DNA of 64,000 nt from Kumtagia sp044326205 (GCF_044326205.1 NZ_JBIRCY010000002.1:62001-126000), one strand, 5' to 3'; shown: positions 33,369-42,805, counted from the stretch's first letter. Numbers and translations are program-made. The notes: generated from the sequence alone by a model not told the origin.

Positions 33369-34253
33369 ATGACCCCGCGCATCACGTTCCCCAACAAACT
33401 CCTGCCCTATCTCCTGCTGGCCCCGCAGCTCGCCATCACGCTGGTGTTCTTCTACTGGCCGGCCGGCCAGGCGCTGCAGCAGTCGATGCTTCGGGAAGAC
33501 CCGTTCGGGCTCAAATCGAAATTCGTCTGGTTCGCCAATTTCGAAAAGGTCCTCGCCGATCCCAATTACCTGAACTCGCTGAAGGTGACCGTCATCTTCT
33601 CGGTGTCGACGGCCTTCGTCGCCATGTCGGTGGCGCTGCTGCTGGCGGTCATGGTCGACAAGGTGATCAAGGGCCGGGGTTTCTACCGCACGCTGATGAT
33701 CTGGCCCTATGCGGTCGCACCGGCGATTGCCGGCATGCTCTGGCTGTTCCTGTTCAACCCATCGATCGGCACTCTGGCGGTCGGCCTGCGCTCAATCGGC
33801 ATTCCGTGGGACCCGCTGCTCAACGGCAACCAGGCGATGATCCTGATCGTCACGGCGGCCTCCTGGAAGCAGATCAGCTATAACTTCCTGTTCTTCGTCG
33901 CCGGCCTGCAGGCCATTCCGAAATCGCTGATCGAGGCGGCGGCAATCGACGGGGCGGGCGAGAACAAGCGGTTCTGGACGATCGTCTTCCCGCTGCTCGC
34001 GCCGACGACCTTCTTCCTGCTGGTGATCAACACCACCTACGCCTTCTTCGACACCTTCGGCATCATCCATGCCGTCACCGGCGGCGGCCCCGGCAAGGCC
34101 ACAGAGACGCTGGTCTACAAGGTCTACAGCGACGGCGCGCTGAACCTGCTGCTCGGCGATTCGGCGGCGCAGAGCGTGATCCTGATGGTCATCGTGATTG
34201 CGCTGACGGCCATCCAGTTCCGCTATGTGGAGAAGAAGGTGCACTATGACTGA
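33369..34253 (+). CDS. ugpA: sn-Glycerol-3-phosphate ABC transporter permease
   Basis: A 294-residue permease with six membrane segments (LLPYLLLAPQLAITLVFFYW at the start) and the coupling motif EAAAIDGAGENKRFWTIVFP near residue 200. YAFFDTFGIIHAVTGGGPGK is diagnostic of UgpA. ATG 33369 follows the repeat directly. Its end overlaps ugpE by eight bases. Confidence 0.94.
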   Translation: MTPRITFPNKLLPYLLLAPQLAITLVFFYWPAGQALQQSMLREDPFGLKSKFVWFANFEKVLADPNYLNSLKVTVIFSVSTAFVAMSVALLLAVMVDKVIKGRGFYRTLMIWPYAVAPAIAGMLWLFLFNPSIGTLAVGLRSIGIPWDPLLNGNQAMILIVTAASWKQISYNFLFFVAGLQAIPKSLIEAAAIDGAGENKRFWTIVFPLLAPTTFFLLVINTTYAFFDTFGIIHAVTGGGPGKATETLVYKVYSDGALNLLLGDSAAQSVILMVIVIALTAIQFRYVEKKVHYD

Positions 34254-35166
34254 CGCCGCCGCCAAGCCGGAGGCGCAGGGAACCGCCGTCGCGCTGGGCC
34301 GGCGGGAAGAAGGCGAGATGCTGGGGCTCAGCCGCTCGTCGCGCTACCTCGCGCATGCGCTGCTCATTCTCGGCATCGTGATCGTCGCCTTTCCGATCTA
34401 CTACACCTTCGTCGCCTCGACCCACACACTGCAGACCATCCTGCGCCCACCTTTGCCACTACTGCCCGGCGGCGAGTTCTTCGACAACTACTACGAGGCG
34501 CTGTTCGGCGGCATCGGCCGCATCGGCGGCGTCAACGTCTGGACGCTCCTGTTCAACACCACGGTGATGGCGCTGGCGATCGCTATCGGCAAGATCGTGA
34601 TCTCGATCCTGTCCGCCTATGCGATCGTCTTCTTCCGCTTCCCGCTCAGGATGACCTTCTTCTGGCTGATCTTCATCACGCTGATGCTGCCGGTCGAGGT
34701 GCGCATCATGCCGACCTACAAAGTGATGGTCGACCTCGGACTGATCGACACCTATACCGGCCTGACCCTGCCGCTGATGGCGTCGGCCACCGCGACGCTG
34801 CTGTTCCGCCAGTTCTTCCTCACCATTCCCGGCGAATTGGTGGAAGCCGCGCGCATCGACGGCGCCGGGCCGTGGAAGTTCTTCAAGGATATTTTGCTGC
34901 CGCTGTCGCGCACCAACATCGCGGCGCTGTTCGTCATCCTCTTCATCTACGGCTGGACGCAATATCTCTGGCCGCTGCTGATGACCAACCGCAACGACAT
35001 GAACACCATCGTCATCGCCCTGAGAAAGATGGTGTCCTTCGCCGACGCCGACACGCAGTGGCACCTGGTGATGGTCACGTCGATGCTGGCAATCGTACCC
35101 CCGATCCTGGTGGTGGTGCTGATGCAGCGCTGGTTCGTGCGCGGCCTGATCGAGACGGAGAAGTGA
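34246..35166 (+). CDS. ugpE: sn-Glycerol-3-phosphate ABC transporter permease
   Basis: A 306-residue permease with an N-terminal extension of about 30 residues, six membrane segments and the coupling motif EAARIDGAGPWKFFKDILLP near residue 200. TFVASTHTLQTILRPPLPLL and GWTQYLWPLLMTNRNDMNTI are typical UgpE segments. The start overlaps ugpA and the gene ends four bases before ugpC. Confidence 0.94.
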   Translation: MTDAAAKPEAQGTAVALGRREEGEMLGLSRSSRYLAHALLILGIVIVAFPIYYTFVASTHTLQTILRPPLPLLPGGEFFDNYYEALFGGIGRIGGVNVWTLLFNTTVMALAIAIGKIVISILSAYAIVFFRFPLRMTFFWLIFITLMLPVEVRIMPTYKVMVDLGLIDTYTGLTLPLMASATATLLFRQFFLTIPGELVEAARIDGAGPWKFFKDILLPLSRTNIAALFVILFIYGWTQYLWPLLMTNRNDMNTIVIALRKMVSFADADTQWHLVMVTSMLAIVPPILVVVLMQRWFVRGLIETEK

Positions 35167-35170
35167 ATCT

Positions 35171-36199
35171 GTGGCAACCGTCGATCTGAAGGACGTCCGA
35201 AAGACCTACTCCGGCAAGGTCGAGGCGGTGAAGGGCGTCTCCATCGCCATACCCGACAAGGCGCTGTGCGTACTGGTCGGTCCGTCCGGCTGCGGAAAGT
35301 CGACCCTTCTGAGGATGATCGCGGGGCTGGAATCGATCACCTCGGGCGCAGTCGCCATCGACGGCAAAATCGTCAATACCATCGGACCAGCCGAGCGGGA
35401 CATCGCCATGGTGTTCCAGAACTACGCGCTCTACCCGCATATGAAAGTCTACGACAACATGGCCTACGGCCTGCGCAACCGCGGCACGGCCAAGGACGAT
35501 ATCGACAAGCGGGTCCGCGCCGCCGCGAAAACGCTGGAACTGTCGCATCTGCTCGAACGCCGCCCACGCGAGCTTTCGGGAGGCCAGCGCCAGCGCGTCG
35601 CCATGGGCCGCGCCATCGTGCGCAATCCAAAAGTTTTCCTGTTCGACGAGCCGCTGTCGAATCTCGACGCAAAACTGCGTGGCCAGATGCGGGTCGAGAT
35701 CAAGAATCTGCAGCGCGCGCTGGGCGTCACCTCGGTCTACGTCACCCACGACCAGTTGGAGGCGATGACGCTGGCCGATGTACTGGTGGTGATGAACGCC
35801 GGCGTGGTCGAGCAGACCGGCGCACCGCTCGACGTCTACGAAAAGCCCGCCTCGACCTTCGTCGCGAGCTTCATCGGCGCGCCACCGATGAACCTGCTGC
35901 CGGTCGCCGCCCTGCCCGACTCATCCGGCGTCACCGTTCCCGCCGGCGCGGCAACGCTCGGCTTCCGGCCGGAAGATGCGCTCGTTCAGTCCGGCGCGGC
36001 TGGCGCGCTGGCGCTTGAGGTCATGGTCGAAGGCGTCGAGCCGGTCGGCGCCGAAAGTTTCATCCATTGCCTGCTGGCTGACAACCGGCTGATCCTGCGC
36101 GCGCCGGGGCGCACCGCGATTGCACCGGGCGACCGCATGTCGGTCGGTGTCGAAGCAGCAAAACTCCACTGGTTCAACGCAGCAGGCAGGCGGCTGTAA
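35171..36199 (+). CDS. ugpC: sn-Glycerol-3-phosphate ABC transporter ATPase
   Basis: A 342-residue ATPase of the MalK/UgpC type: Walker A GPSGCGKST near residue 37, signature LSGGQRQR near 136, Walker B VFLFDEP near 156, then the C-terminal OB-fold regulatory domain (about 235-342). Start is GTG 35171. It completes ugpBAEC. ATPases of this type often serve several importers, which matters because the sugar cluster at 56990 has none of its own. Confidence 0.94.
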   Translation: MATVDLKDVRKTYSGKVEAVKGVSIAIPDKALCVLVGPSGCGKSTLLRMIAGLESITSGAVAIDGKIVNTIGPAERDIAMVFQNYALYPHMKVYDNMAYGLRNRGTAKDDIDKRVRAAAKTLELSHLLERRPRELSGGQRQRVAMGRAIVRNPKVFLFDEPLSNLDAKLRGQMRVEIKNLQRALGVTSVYVTHDQLEAMTLADVLVVMNAGVVEQTGAPLDVYEKPASTFVASFIGAPPMNLLPVAALPDSSGVTVPAGAATLGFRPEDALVQSGAAGALALEVMVEGVEPVGAESFIHCLLADNRLILRAPGRTAIAPGDRMSVGVEAAKLHWFNAAGRRL

Positions 36200-36223
36200 G
36201 CCACTCTCGCCGAAGCAGCGCCT

Positions 36224-37531
36224 TCAAACATCCAGCGTGTTGTCGCGCTCCCACTGGGTAAAATGCTGGGCGTAGGAATTCCACTCCTGATGCTTCAGCT
36301 TCAGATACGCGGCCGAAAATTCCTCGCCGAGCGCGGCCTTCAGCCCCTTGTCCTTGTCGAACTCGCGCAGGGCGTCGAGCAGGTTGAGCGGCAGTTTCGG
36401 CGCGCCCTTCACCGTATGCCCGAACTGGTACATGTCGATGTCGTAGCGTTTTCCCGGATCGGCTTTTGTGCGCATCCCGTCCAACCCCGCCGCGATGATG
36501 ACGGCCTGCAGCAGGTACGGATTGGCGGCGCCGTCGGGCAGGCGCAGCTCGAAACGCCCCGGCCCCGGCACGCGCACCATGTGGGTGCGGTTGTTGCCGG
36601 TCCACGTTACTGTGTTGGGCGCCCAGGTAGCGCCCGAAATGGTGCGCGGCGCATTGATTCTCTTATAGGAATTCACCGTCGGATTGGTGATCGCGGCCAG
36701 CGCCGAGGCGTGTTTCATGATGCCGCCGAGGAAATTGCGGCCGCGCGCCGACAGGCCGAGTTCCATCGCATCGTCGGCGAACACATTGGTCTTGCCGGCC
36801 TCGTCCCACACCGAGATGTGGGCGTGGCAGCCATTGCCGGTCAGGCCCGGAAAGGGTTTCGGCATGAAGGTGGCGCGCAGCCCGTGCTTTTCGGCGACCG
36901 ACTTCACCATGAACTTGAAGAAGGAATGCTTGTCGGCGGTGGCGAGCACGTCGTCGAACGCCCAGTTCATTTCGAACTGGCCGTTAGCGTCCTCGTGGTC
37001 GTTCTGGTACGGCCCCCAGCCCAGCGCCAGCATATGGTCGCAGATCTCGGCAATCACGTCGTATCGGCGCATCACCGCCTGCTGGTCGTAGCAAGGTTTC
37101 GACGCCGTGTCGGCGGCATCGGATATCGCTGAGCCATCGGGAGAGATCAGGAAAAACTCGGCCTCGACGCCGGTCTTCACATACATGCCTTCCTCGGCCG
37201 CCTCGGCCATCAGCCGCTTCAGCGTGGCCCGCGGCGTCTGGTCGACGGTTTTTCCTTCCATCACGCAGTCTGCGGCGACCCAGGCGACTTCCGGCTTCCA
37301 CGGCAACTGGATGACGGCGTTGGCGTCGGGCACGGCCAGCATGTCCGGATGAGCCGGCGTCAGGTCGAGCCAGGTGGCGAAGCCGGCAAAACCTGCGCCG
37401 TCCTTCTGCATGTCTGATATCGCCTGCGCCGGCACCAGTTTTGCACGCTGGCCGCCGAACAGGTCGGTGTAGGAGATCATAAAATATTTGACGCCGTTCT
37501 TCTTGGCGAATTGCGCGAGATCAACTGTCAT
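36224..37531 (-). CDS. glnT: Glutamine synthetase family enzyme (GlnT / gamma-glutamylmethylamide synthetase-like)
   Basis: A 435-residue ATP-dependent ligase joining ammonia or an amine to the gamma-carboxyl of glutamate. Catalytic segments are present: EAEFFLISPDG near residue 123, NDHEDANGQFEMNW near 185, NGCHAHISVWDE near 240, NSYKRINAP near 290 and NNRTHMVRVPGPGRFELRLP near 318. The short length and the linked glutamate-synthase-like genes place it with the GlnT/GMAS group rather than GlnA. Related GmaS proteins make gamma-glutamylmethylamide from methylamine. Here it is last in the operon, after a palindromic repeat; the substrate (ammonia or methylamine) is not decided by sequence alone. 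Confidence 0.88.
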   Translation of the reverse strand: MTVDLAQFAKKNGVKYFMISYTDLFGGQRAKLVPAQAISDMQKDGAGFAGFATWLDLTPAHPDMLAVPDANAVIQLPWKPEVAWVAADCVMEGKTVDQTPRATLKRLMAEAAEEGMYVKTGVEAEFFLISPDGSAISDAADTASKPCYDQQAVMRRYDVIAEICDHMLALGWGPYQNDHEDANGQFEMNWAFDDVLATADKHSFFKFMVKSVAEKHGLRATFMPKPFPGLTGNGCHAHISVWDEAGKTNVFADDAMELGLSARGRNFLGGIMKHASALAAITNPTVNSYKRINAPRTISGATWAPNTVTWTGNNRTHMVRVPGPGRFELRLPDGAANPYLLQAVIIAAGLDGMRTKADPGKRYDIDMYQFGHTVKGAPKLPLNLLDALREFDKDKGLKAALGEEFSAAYLKLKHQEWNSYAQHFTQWERDNTLDV

Positions 37532-37616
37532 TTTGTCCCCTCTTCACGCCCTCCTCGGGGTCGTTTTTTTGGCTACGGTTGCGAATGCAAGATCATGAAA
37601 AGCCGTGTCCGTCACG

Positions 37617-37771
37617 CCCCCCTCTGTCCTGCCGGACATCTCCCCCACAAGGAGGGAGATTGGCTGGCCGCTTTGCTGGCGCTCCTTCTGCAACTCTGGC
37701 GATTGGCGAAATCAGAAATGAAGGGCAATCTCCCCCCTTGTGGGGGAGATGTCCGGCAGGACAGAGGGGGG
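37617..37771. repeat. Palindromic intergenic repeat, family A copy 2
   Basis: The arms CCCCTCTGTCCTGCCGGACA and its complement match the copy at 20434. The inner part carries TGCAAC, six bases, GATTGGCGA at 37689-37709. It separates the glxD/mgsC-like gene from glnT. Confidence 0.92.
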
Positions 37772-37803
37772 CAACGTGGAGCGCCAAGGTCGCAAATCTT
37801 ATC

Positions 37804-39132
37804 TTAGTATCCACCCCGACCCGGCACCCACTCCGTCCCTGCCAGCGGCACCTGCGCCATCGCCGCCGCCTCGACGGTCAGCGCGCAAAGGTCCTCTGGC
37901 TCCAGATTGTGGACATGGTTCTTGCCACAGGCGCGCGCAATGGTCTGCGCCTCCAGCGTCATCACCTTCAGATAGTTGGCCAGCCGCCGTCCCGCCCCGA
38001 TCGGGTCGAGGCGCAGCATCAGTTCCGGATCCTGCGTGGTGATGCCGGCCGGGTCCTTGCCCTCATGCCAGTCGTCATAGGCGCCGGCGGTGGTGCCGAG
38101 TTCGTTGTATTCCGCCTCCCAGCGCGGATCGTTGTCGCCGAGCGCCACGAGCGCGGCCGTGCCGATCGACACGGCGTCGGCACCGAGCGCCAATGCCTTC
38201 GCCACATCCGCGCCGTTGCGGATGCCGCCCGAGACGATGAGTTGCACCTTGCGGTGCATGCCCAGATCCTGAAGCGCCTTCACCGCCGGGCGTATACAGG
38301 CCAGCGTCGGCATGCCGACATGCTCGATGAACACTTCCTGCGTCGCCGCCGTGCCGCCCTGCATGCCGTCGAGCACCACCACGTCGGCGCCTGACTTCAC
38401 CGCCAGCGCGGTGTCGTAATAGGGACGCGCGCCGCCGATCTTCACATAGATCGGCTTTTCCCAGTCGGTGATCTCGCGGATTTCAAGAATCTTGATTTCC
38501 AGGTCGTCCGGGCCGGTCCAGTCGGGATGCCGGCACGCCGAGCGCTGATCGATGCCCTTCGGCAACGTGCGCATCTCGGCGACGCGGTCGGAAATCTTCT
38601 GGCCGAGCAGCATGCCGCCGCCGCCTGGCTTCGCCCCCTGCCCCACCACGATCTCGATGGCGTCGGCGCGTCTGAGGTCGCGCGGGTTCATGCCGTAGCG
38701 CGACGGCAGGTACTGGTAGACCAGCGTTTTCGAATGGCCCCGCTCTTCCTCGGTCATACCGCCGTCGCCGGTGGTCGTCGATGTGCCGGCCGCCGTCGCG
38801 CCACGGCCGAGTGCCTCCTTAGCCGGACCGGAGAGCGACCCGAAACTCATGCCGGCAATGGTGATCGGTATCTTCAGTTCGATCGGCTTTTTGGCATGGC
38901 GGCTGCCCAGCACCACGTCGGTGCCGCAACGCTCACGATAGCCCTCAAGCGGATACCGCGAGATCGAGGCACCGAGGAACAAAAGGTCGTCGAAATGCGG
39001 CAGCTTGCGTTTCGCGCCGGCGCCGCGGATATCATAGATACCGGTCGCCGCCGCGCGGCGGATTTCCGACAGCGTGTAGTCGTCGAAAGTCGCGGATTTG
39101 CGCGGCGTCGTCGGCGGGTTGCGATAGGTCAT
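37804..39132 (-). CDS. glxD: Glutamate-synthase-like FMN subunit (GlxD / MgsC)
   Basis: A 442-residue protein matching the FMN-binding central domain of GltB as a free subunit. ITIAGMSFGSLSGPAKEALG and TSTTTGDGGMTEEERG near residue 90-130, VGQGAKPGGGGMLLGQKIS and IYVKIGGARP support the FMN barrel, and a Cys cluster resembles the iron-sulfur loop (SACRHP region). In methylotrophs this is the C subunit of N-methylglutamate synthase; in rhizobia it is GlxD. It follows glxC by six bases. Confidence 0.9.
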   Translation of the reverse strand: MTYRNPPTTPRKSATFDDYTLSEIRRAAATGIYDIRGAGAKRKLPHFDDLLFLGASISRYPLEGYRERCGTDVVLGSRHAKKPIELKIPITIAGMSFGSLSGPAKEALGRGATAAGTSTTTGDGGMTEEERGHSKTLVYQYLPSRYGMNPRDLRRADAIEIVVGQGAKPGGGGMLLGQKISDRVAEMRTLPKGIDQRSACRHPDWTGPDDLEIKILEIREITDWEKPIYVKIGGARPYYDTALAVKSGADVVVLDGMQGGTAATQEVFIEHVGMPTLACIRPAVKALQDLGMHRKVQLIVSGGIRNGADVAKALALGADAVSIGTAALVALGDNDPRWEAEYNELGTTAGAYDDWHEGKDPAGITTQDPELMLRLDPIGAGRRLANYLKVMTLEAQTIARACGKNHVHNLEPEDLCALTVEAAAMAQVPLAGTEWVPGRGGY

Positions 39133-39138
39133 GCGGCC

Positions 39139-39828
39139 TCAATACGCGTCGGCATTGTCGATGTTGAAATTGTAGAGCGTGCGGGCGGAACCGTAGCGCG
39201 TGAATTCCTCCGGTTCGACACCAGTCACGCCGGCCTTTTCCAGCAACGCGCGCAAGCGTTGCAGATGCTTCGGCTTCATCTTCTTCTTCACGCAGTCGGC
39301 GCCCAGGCTCTTCACCTTGCCCCGCACGAACAGTTTTGCCTCGTAGATGGAATCGCCCAGCGCGTCGCCCGCGTCGCCGACCACCACCAGCGTGCCCGAT
39401 TGTGCCATGAAAGCCGACATGTGGCCGATCGACCCGTGCACGACGATGTCGATGCCCTTCATCGAGATGCCGCAGCGCGACGAGGCGTTGCCCTCTATGA
39501 CCAGCAGCCCGCCTTTGCCCGTCGCGCCGGCATACTGGCTGGCGTCGCCTTTGACGACAATGCTGCCCGACATCATGTTCTCGCCGACGCCGGGGCCAGC
39601 CGAACCATGCACGGTGATCTCGCCGCCGTCGTTCATGCCGCCGCAGTAATAGCCGACGCTGCCGCGCACATCGACGCTGATGGGCTTGTCGACGCCCGCC
39701 GCAACGGCATGGCTACCGCGCGGATTGAGCACCTCCCACTCCGTGTCGTTGGAGCCCTCGGGAATGTCGTGGAGCGCCTGGTTCAGTTCGCGCAGCGAGG
39801 TCTTGGCGAGATCGACGACGACCGGCAT
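39139..39828 (-). CDS. glxC: Glutamate-synthase-like GXGXG subunit (GlxC / MgsB)
   Basis: A 229-residue protein equal to the C-terminal GXGXG beta-helix domain of GltB. Repeated glycine pairs occur in SVGYYCGGMNDGGEITVHGS, AGPGVGENMMSGSIVVKGDA and NASSRCGISMKGIDIVVHG. It is the B subunit of the three-part amidotransferase. Its ATG follows the glxB stop with no gap, so translation is probably coupled. Confidence 0.9.
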   Translation of the reverse strand: MPVVVDLAKTSLRELNQALHDIPEGSNDTEWEVLNPRGSHAVAAGVDKPISVDVRGSVGYYCGGMNDGGEITVHGSAGPGVGENMMSGSIVVKGDASQYAGATGKGGLLVIEGNASSRCGISMKGIDIVVHGSIGHMSAFMAQSGTLVVVGDAGDALGDSIYEAKLFVRGKVKSLGADCVKKKMKPKHLQRLRALLEKAGVTGVEPEEFTRYGSARTLYNFNIDNADAY

Positions 39829-40725
39829 TCAGTGCTCCCAGAAATAGACTTTCGCCGGCTCCGGCTCCCAGACTTTTGCCTCGGCGATGCCGGGAAGACT
39901 GGCAAGCGCCCGGTATTCCGAGCCGAAGGCGACATATTGCTCGGTCTCGGCCATCACGGCCGGCTTGCAGGCGATGGGGTCGCGCACCACGCCAAAACCG
40001 TTGCGGGTGCCGACGACGAAGGTAAAGAATCCGTCGAGATCGGCCAGCGTGCCGTCGAGCGCTTCGCCGAGATCGCTGCCGTCCTTGAGCCGCGACGAGA
40101 TATAGGCGGCAGCCACTTCCGTATCGTTCTCGGTCTCGAAACGCATGCCCTTGCGCTTCAACTCGCGCCGCACATTGTTGTGGTTGGAGAGCGAGCCATT
40201 GTGCACGAGGCACTGGTCCGGTCCGGTCGAGAACGGATGCGCACCCAGCGTCGTCACCGCCGATTCCGTCGCCATGCGGGTATGGCCGATGCCGTGCGTG
40301 CCGCCCATGCCGGTTATCCCGAAGCGGTCGACCACCTGCCGGGGCAGGCCGACTTCCTTGTAGATCTCGACGGCATCGCCCGCGCCCATGATGCGGATAT
40401 CGGGACGCAATTCGGAAAGCATGTCCCGCGCCGCCTCCATCTTTGCCGCGGGCACCTCGATCACGGCATGGGTGGATTTGACCTGTATCGACACTTTCGC
40501 GCCCAAAGCCTTGCCGAGTTCCAGGTCAAGCCCCTCGAAATCCCGCTTCGGCGAGGCCGACTGCACAGTGATCTTCGCCTTGCCCTTCGCAGGCGGCCCG
40601 TAGATGGCGATACCGGCGCTGTCCGGCCCGCGGTCGCTCAGCGACACCAGCATGTCGGAGAGCATAGCGCCGAGTTTCGGCTCCAGCGATTTATCCTTCA
40701 GGAACAGTCCGACGATACCACACAT
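39829..40725 (-). CDS. glxB: Class II glutamine amidotransferase subunit (GlxB / MgsA)
   Basis: A 298-residue N-terminal-nucleophile amidotransferase starting MCGIVGLF, where Cys2 is the catalytic residue once Met is removed. GIGHTRMATES, HNGSLSNHNNVRREL and FETENDTEVAAAYI complete the GATase II site. It releases ammonia from glutamine, or, in N-methylglutamate synthase, serves amine transfer to 2-oxoglutarate with GlxC and GlxD. First gene of the operon glxB-glxC-glxD-glnT. The N-methylglutamate dehydrogenase subunits are not in the window. Confidence 0.9.
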   Translation of the reverse strand: MCGIVGLFLKDKSLEPKLGAMLSDMLVSLSDRGPDSAGIAIYGPPAKGKAKITVQSASPKRDFEGLDLELGKALGAKVSIQVKSTHAVIEVPAAKMEAARDMLSELRPDIRIMGAGDAVEIYKEVGLPRQVVDRFGITGMGGTHGIGHTRMATESAVTTLGAHPFSTGPDQCLVHNGSLSNHNNVRRELKRKGMRFETENDTEVAAAYISSRLKDGSDLGEALDGTLADLDGFFTFVVGTRNGFGVVRDPIACKPAVMAETEQYVAFGSEYRALASLPGIAEAKVWEPEPAKVYFWEH

Positions 40726-40792
40726 GGCGCAGCCTCTCCGCAGTTTGCGTTCCCTTCAACGCTTAGCAGAGGCCGCAATGACCTTCAACCAC

Positions 40793-40811
40793 CATGAATT
40801 TTATATTCATG
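40793..40811. promoter_or_regulatory. Palindromic operator upstream of glxB
   Basis: CATGAAT-TTTAT-ATTCATG is a perfect inverted repeat with 7-base arms, in the 150-base gap between the XRE-cupin gene's 3' end and glxB. The XRE-cupin protein encoded next to it is the obvious candidate to bind here. Confidence 0.55.
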
Positions 40812-40875
40812 TGAGAGAAATCATCCAAGAGGACTGTGGCGTCCTTGATAGTCCGTCACATCGCGCCAGCCATGC

Positions 40876-41619
40876 TCATTCGCCACGGTTTTCCGGATAG
40901 GAGATGATGGAGAGATAGCGCATCGGCAGCTTCGTCAGTTCCTCCGGCCCGTGCGGAGCGTCCGCATCGAAGAACAGGCTGTCACCCGGCGTCATGCGGT
41001 AGAGGTTGCTGCCGTGGCGATAAACGACCTCCCCCTCCAGCATATAGAGGAACTCCATTCCGTCATGCTGGAAGGTCGGGAAGACGTCGGAGTTTTCCGT
41101 AAGCGTGATGAGATAGGGCTCGACCGTAACACCGCTGGCGGTCGCGCCGACATAGCCGAGCAGCCGGTATTGATGTCCGGCCCGCGTCCCTCGGCGCTCA
41201 ACGTCGACACCCTCGCCCGCCTTCACGAACACCGCCTTGCGGTCTTCCTCGAAGCGCCGCAGGAAAGCCGTGAGCGGCACGCCGAGCGCCCGCGACAGCG
41301 CCTGCAGCGTCGTCAGCGACGGCGAGGTGTTGCCGTTCTCGATCTTCGACAGCATGCCGAGCGAAATGCTGGCAGCGGCAGCCAGATCAGCAACGGTGAC
41401 GCCGAGTTTCTTGCGCAGCGCCCGCACCTCGCGGCCGATGGCGACCTCGAGAACGTTTTCCTTCTGGTCGCGGACCGCGTGCGGATTCTGCTTGAGCGTG
41501 ACATGCGCGGCCTGGCTTGCCCTTGCGTCCATGGAGGCAGGCGCGGCGGCTTCGCCAGATTGAACCGTGGCGCGCTTTCCGCCTTTTGTCCCATCCTCGG
41601 CGGATTTCGTTCCGGCCAT
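40876..41619 (-). CDS. XRE-cupin transcriptional regulator
   Basis: A 247-residue regulator. After a disordered N-terminus, an XRE helix-turn-helix (residues about 60-118: LGVTVADLAAAASISLGMLS, KIENGNTSPSLTTLQALSRA) is joined to a C-terminal cupin domain (about 165-240: FPTFQHDGMEFLYMLEGEVV, RHGSNLYRMTPGDSLFFDAD). Such proteins sense a small molecule through the cupin and repress or activate nearby amine or amino-acid genes. It reads toward glxB, 150 bases upstream of it, so it might even be the first gene of that operon. In other rhizobia this cluster is linked to glxA instead. Confidence 0.92.
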   Translation of the reverse strand: MAGTKSAEDGTKGGKRATVQSGEAAAPASMDARASQAAHVTLKQNPHAVRDQKENVLEVAIGREVRALRKKLGVTVADLAAAASISLGMLSKIENGNTSPSLTTLQALSRALGVPLTAFLRRFEEDRKAVFVKAGEGVDVERRGTRAGHQYRLLGYVGATASGVTVEPYLITLTENSDVFPTFQHDGMEFLYMLEGEVVYRHGSNLYRMTPGDSLFFDADAPHGPEELTKLPMRYLSIISYPENRGE

Positions 41620-41803
41620 GATGATGCCCTCGGTTTCTTCGTCCTGGCTTTTTCACCCGGAGTGAACAAACGATGCAAGTGGAAGCGACAGCAGCATTTG
41701 ATTCCGTCAGTTCCGCATCGCCCCCAAAGGACGGCTTTGAATGCGACGATTGCGTCCGGCCGCCATTGCCAATATCACCGGCCGGAACCAGGAAGCGGCG
41801 CGC

Positions 41804-42805
41804 ATGACGGCAATCTACATCGACTATCTCAACGCCCTCGACATCGAGGCGCTGGCGATGACCGACGCCGAAATCCTCGACGCGGTCGAGGCCGGACTGA
41901 TCGCCCAGGGCAACGGCCAGACGGTGATCGAGCCGCGCGTGCATCTCGAGCCAAATCCGGATTTCCACGGCCATTTCAATGTTTTGCGCGGCTATGTTGC
42001 GCCGCTGGATGCGGCGGGTGTCAAAATCGTCGGCGACTATGTCGACAATTATCTGCATGGCCTGCCCTCGGAATTCGGCATCCTGAACCTGTTCGATCCG
42101 CGCACCGGCATGCCGCGCGCCATCCTCGACGCGACGGTGATTACCGACATGCGCACAGGCGCGGTCACGGCGCTCGGCGCAAAGCATCTGGCGCGAAAAG
42201 GTTCGAAAATCCTCGGCCATATCGGCGCGCGCGGCACGGCTTACTGGAACGTGCGGCTGCTCGATTCCCTGTTCGATTTCGACGAAATCCGGGTGCATTC
42301 GCGCCGCCCGGAGAGTCGCGACGGTTTTGCCGCCAAACTTTCAGCCGACCTCGGCAAGCCGGTGGTCGCCACGCAGGATTGGCGCAGTTGCGTCGAAGGC
42401 GCGGATATCGTGGTCGAGGCCTCGCGGCTCAGCAAGCCCGAGCCGATGCTGAAGACGGAATGGATCAAGCCAGGCGCCTTCGTGGTCCCCTACGGCACGA
42501 TGAGCGCGGTGGAACTGTCACTGACCGACATCATGGACAAGATGGTCGTCGACGATTGGGGCCAGTGCAAAGGCGGAAAATTCGGCTCGCTGCGCGCCCA
42601 TGTCGAGACCGGCCGGCTGAGCGAACGGACGCTGCATGCCGAACTTGGCCAGATTGCCGTCGGCAGAAAGCCGGGCCGCGAAAGCGATGGCGAGACCATC
42701 CTGTTCTGGCATCGCGGCCTGTCGCTGTCCGACATCGCGCTGGGCAAGGCGATGCTTGCCAAGGCGGCGGCCAAAGGCATCGGTCAGAGGCTGCGCTTCG
42801 CGTGA
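41804..42805 (+). CDS. Ornithine cyclodeaminase / mu-crystallin family protein
   Basis: A 333-residue member of the OCD/alanine dehydrogenase fold. VHLEPNPDFHGHFNVLRGYV holds the substrate region, and LGHIGARGTAYWNVRLLDSL near residue 128 is the dinucleotide site, with Ala in place of one of the usual Gly or Asn residues. It is clearly different from the true OCD at 6924, so its substrate is another imino or amino acid. GGAAG precedes the ATG. Its stop overlaps the GTG of the ammonia-lyase-fold gene (GTGA), so the two act together. The upstream XRE-cupin gene is divergent and may regulate it. Confidence 0.88.
   Translation: MTAIYIDYLNALDIEALAMTDAEILDAVEAGLIAQGNGQTVIEPRVHLEPNPDFHGHFNVLRGYVAPLDAAGVKIVGDYVDNYLHGLPSEFGILNLFDPRTGMPRAILDATVITDMRTGAVTALGAKHLARKGSKILGHIGARGTAYWNVRLLDSLFDFDEIRVHSRRPESRDGFAAKLSADLGKPVVATQDWRSCVEGADIVVEASRLSKPEPMLKTEWIKPGAFVVPYGTMSAVELSLTDIMDKMVVDDWGQCKGGKFGSLRAHVETGRLSERTLHAELGQIAVGRKPGRESDGETILFWHRGLSLSDIALGKAMLAKAAAKGIGQRLRFA

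Noticed and set aside
38527..40797. 756-codon plus-strand open frame
   Set aside because: Antisense to glxB, glxC and glxD, whose protein matches are clear. Its composition is rich in His, Arg and Ala, as in mirror frames.
40951..42801. Very long plus-strand open frame running into the ammonia-lyase-fold gene (1121 codons in total)
   Set aside because: Only the last 504 residues match a family. The earlier part is antisense to the XRE-cupin gene and out of frame with the OCD-family gene; GC-rich DNA often gives such shadows.
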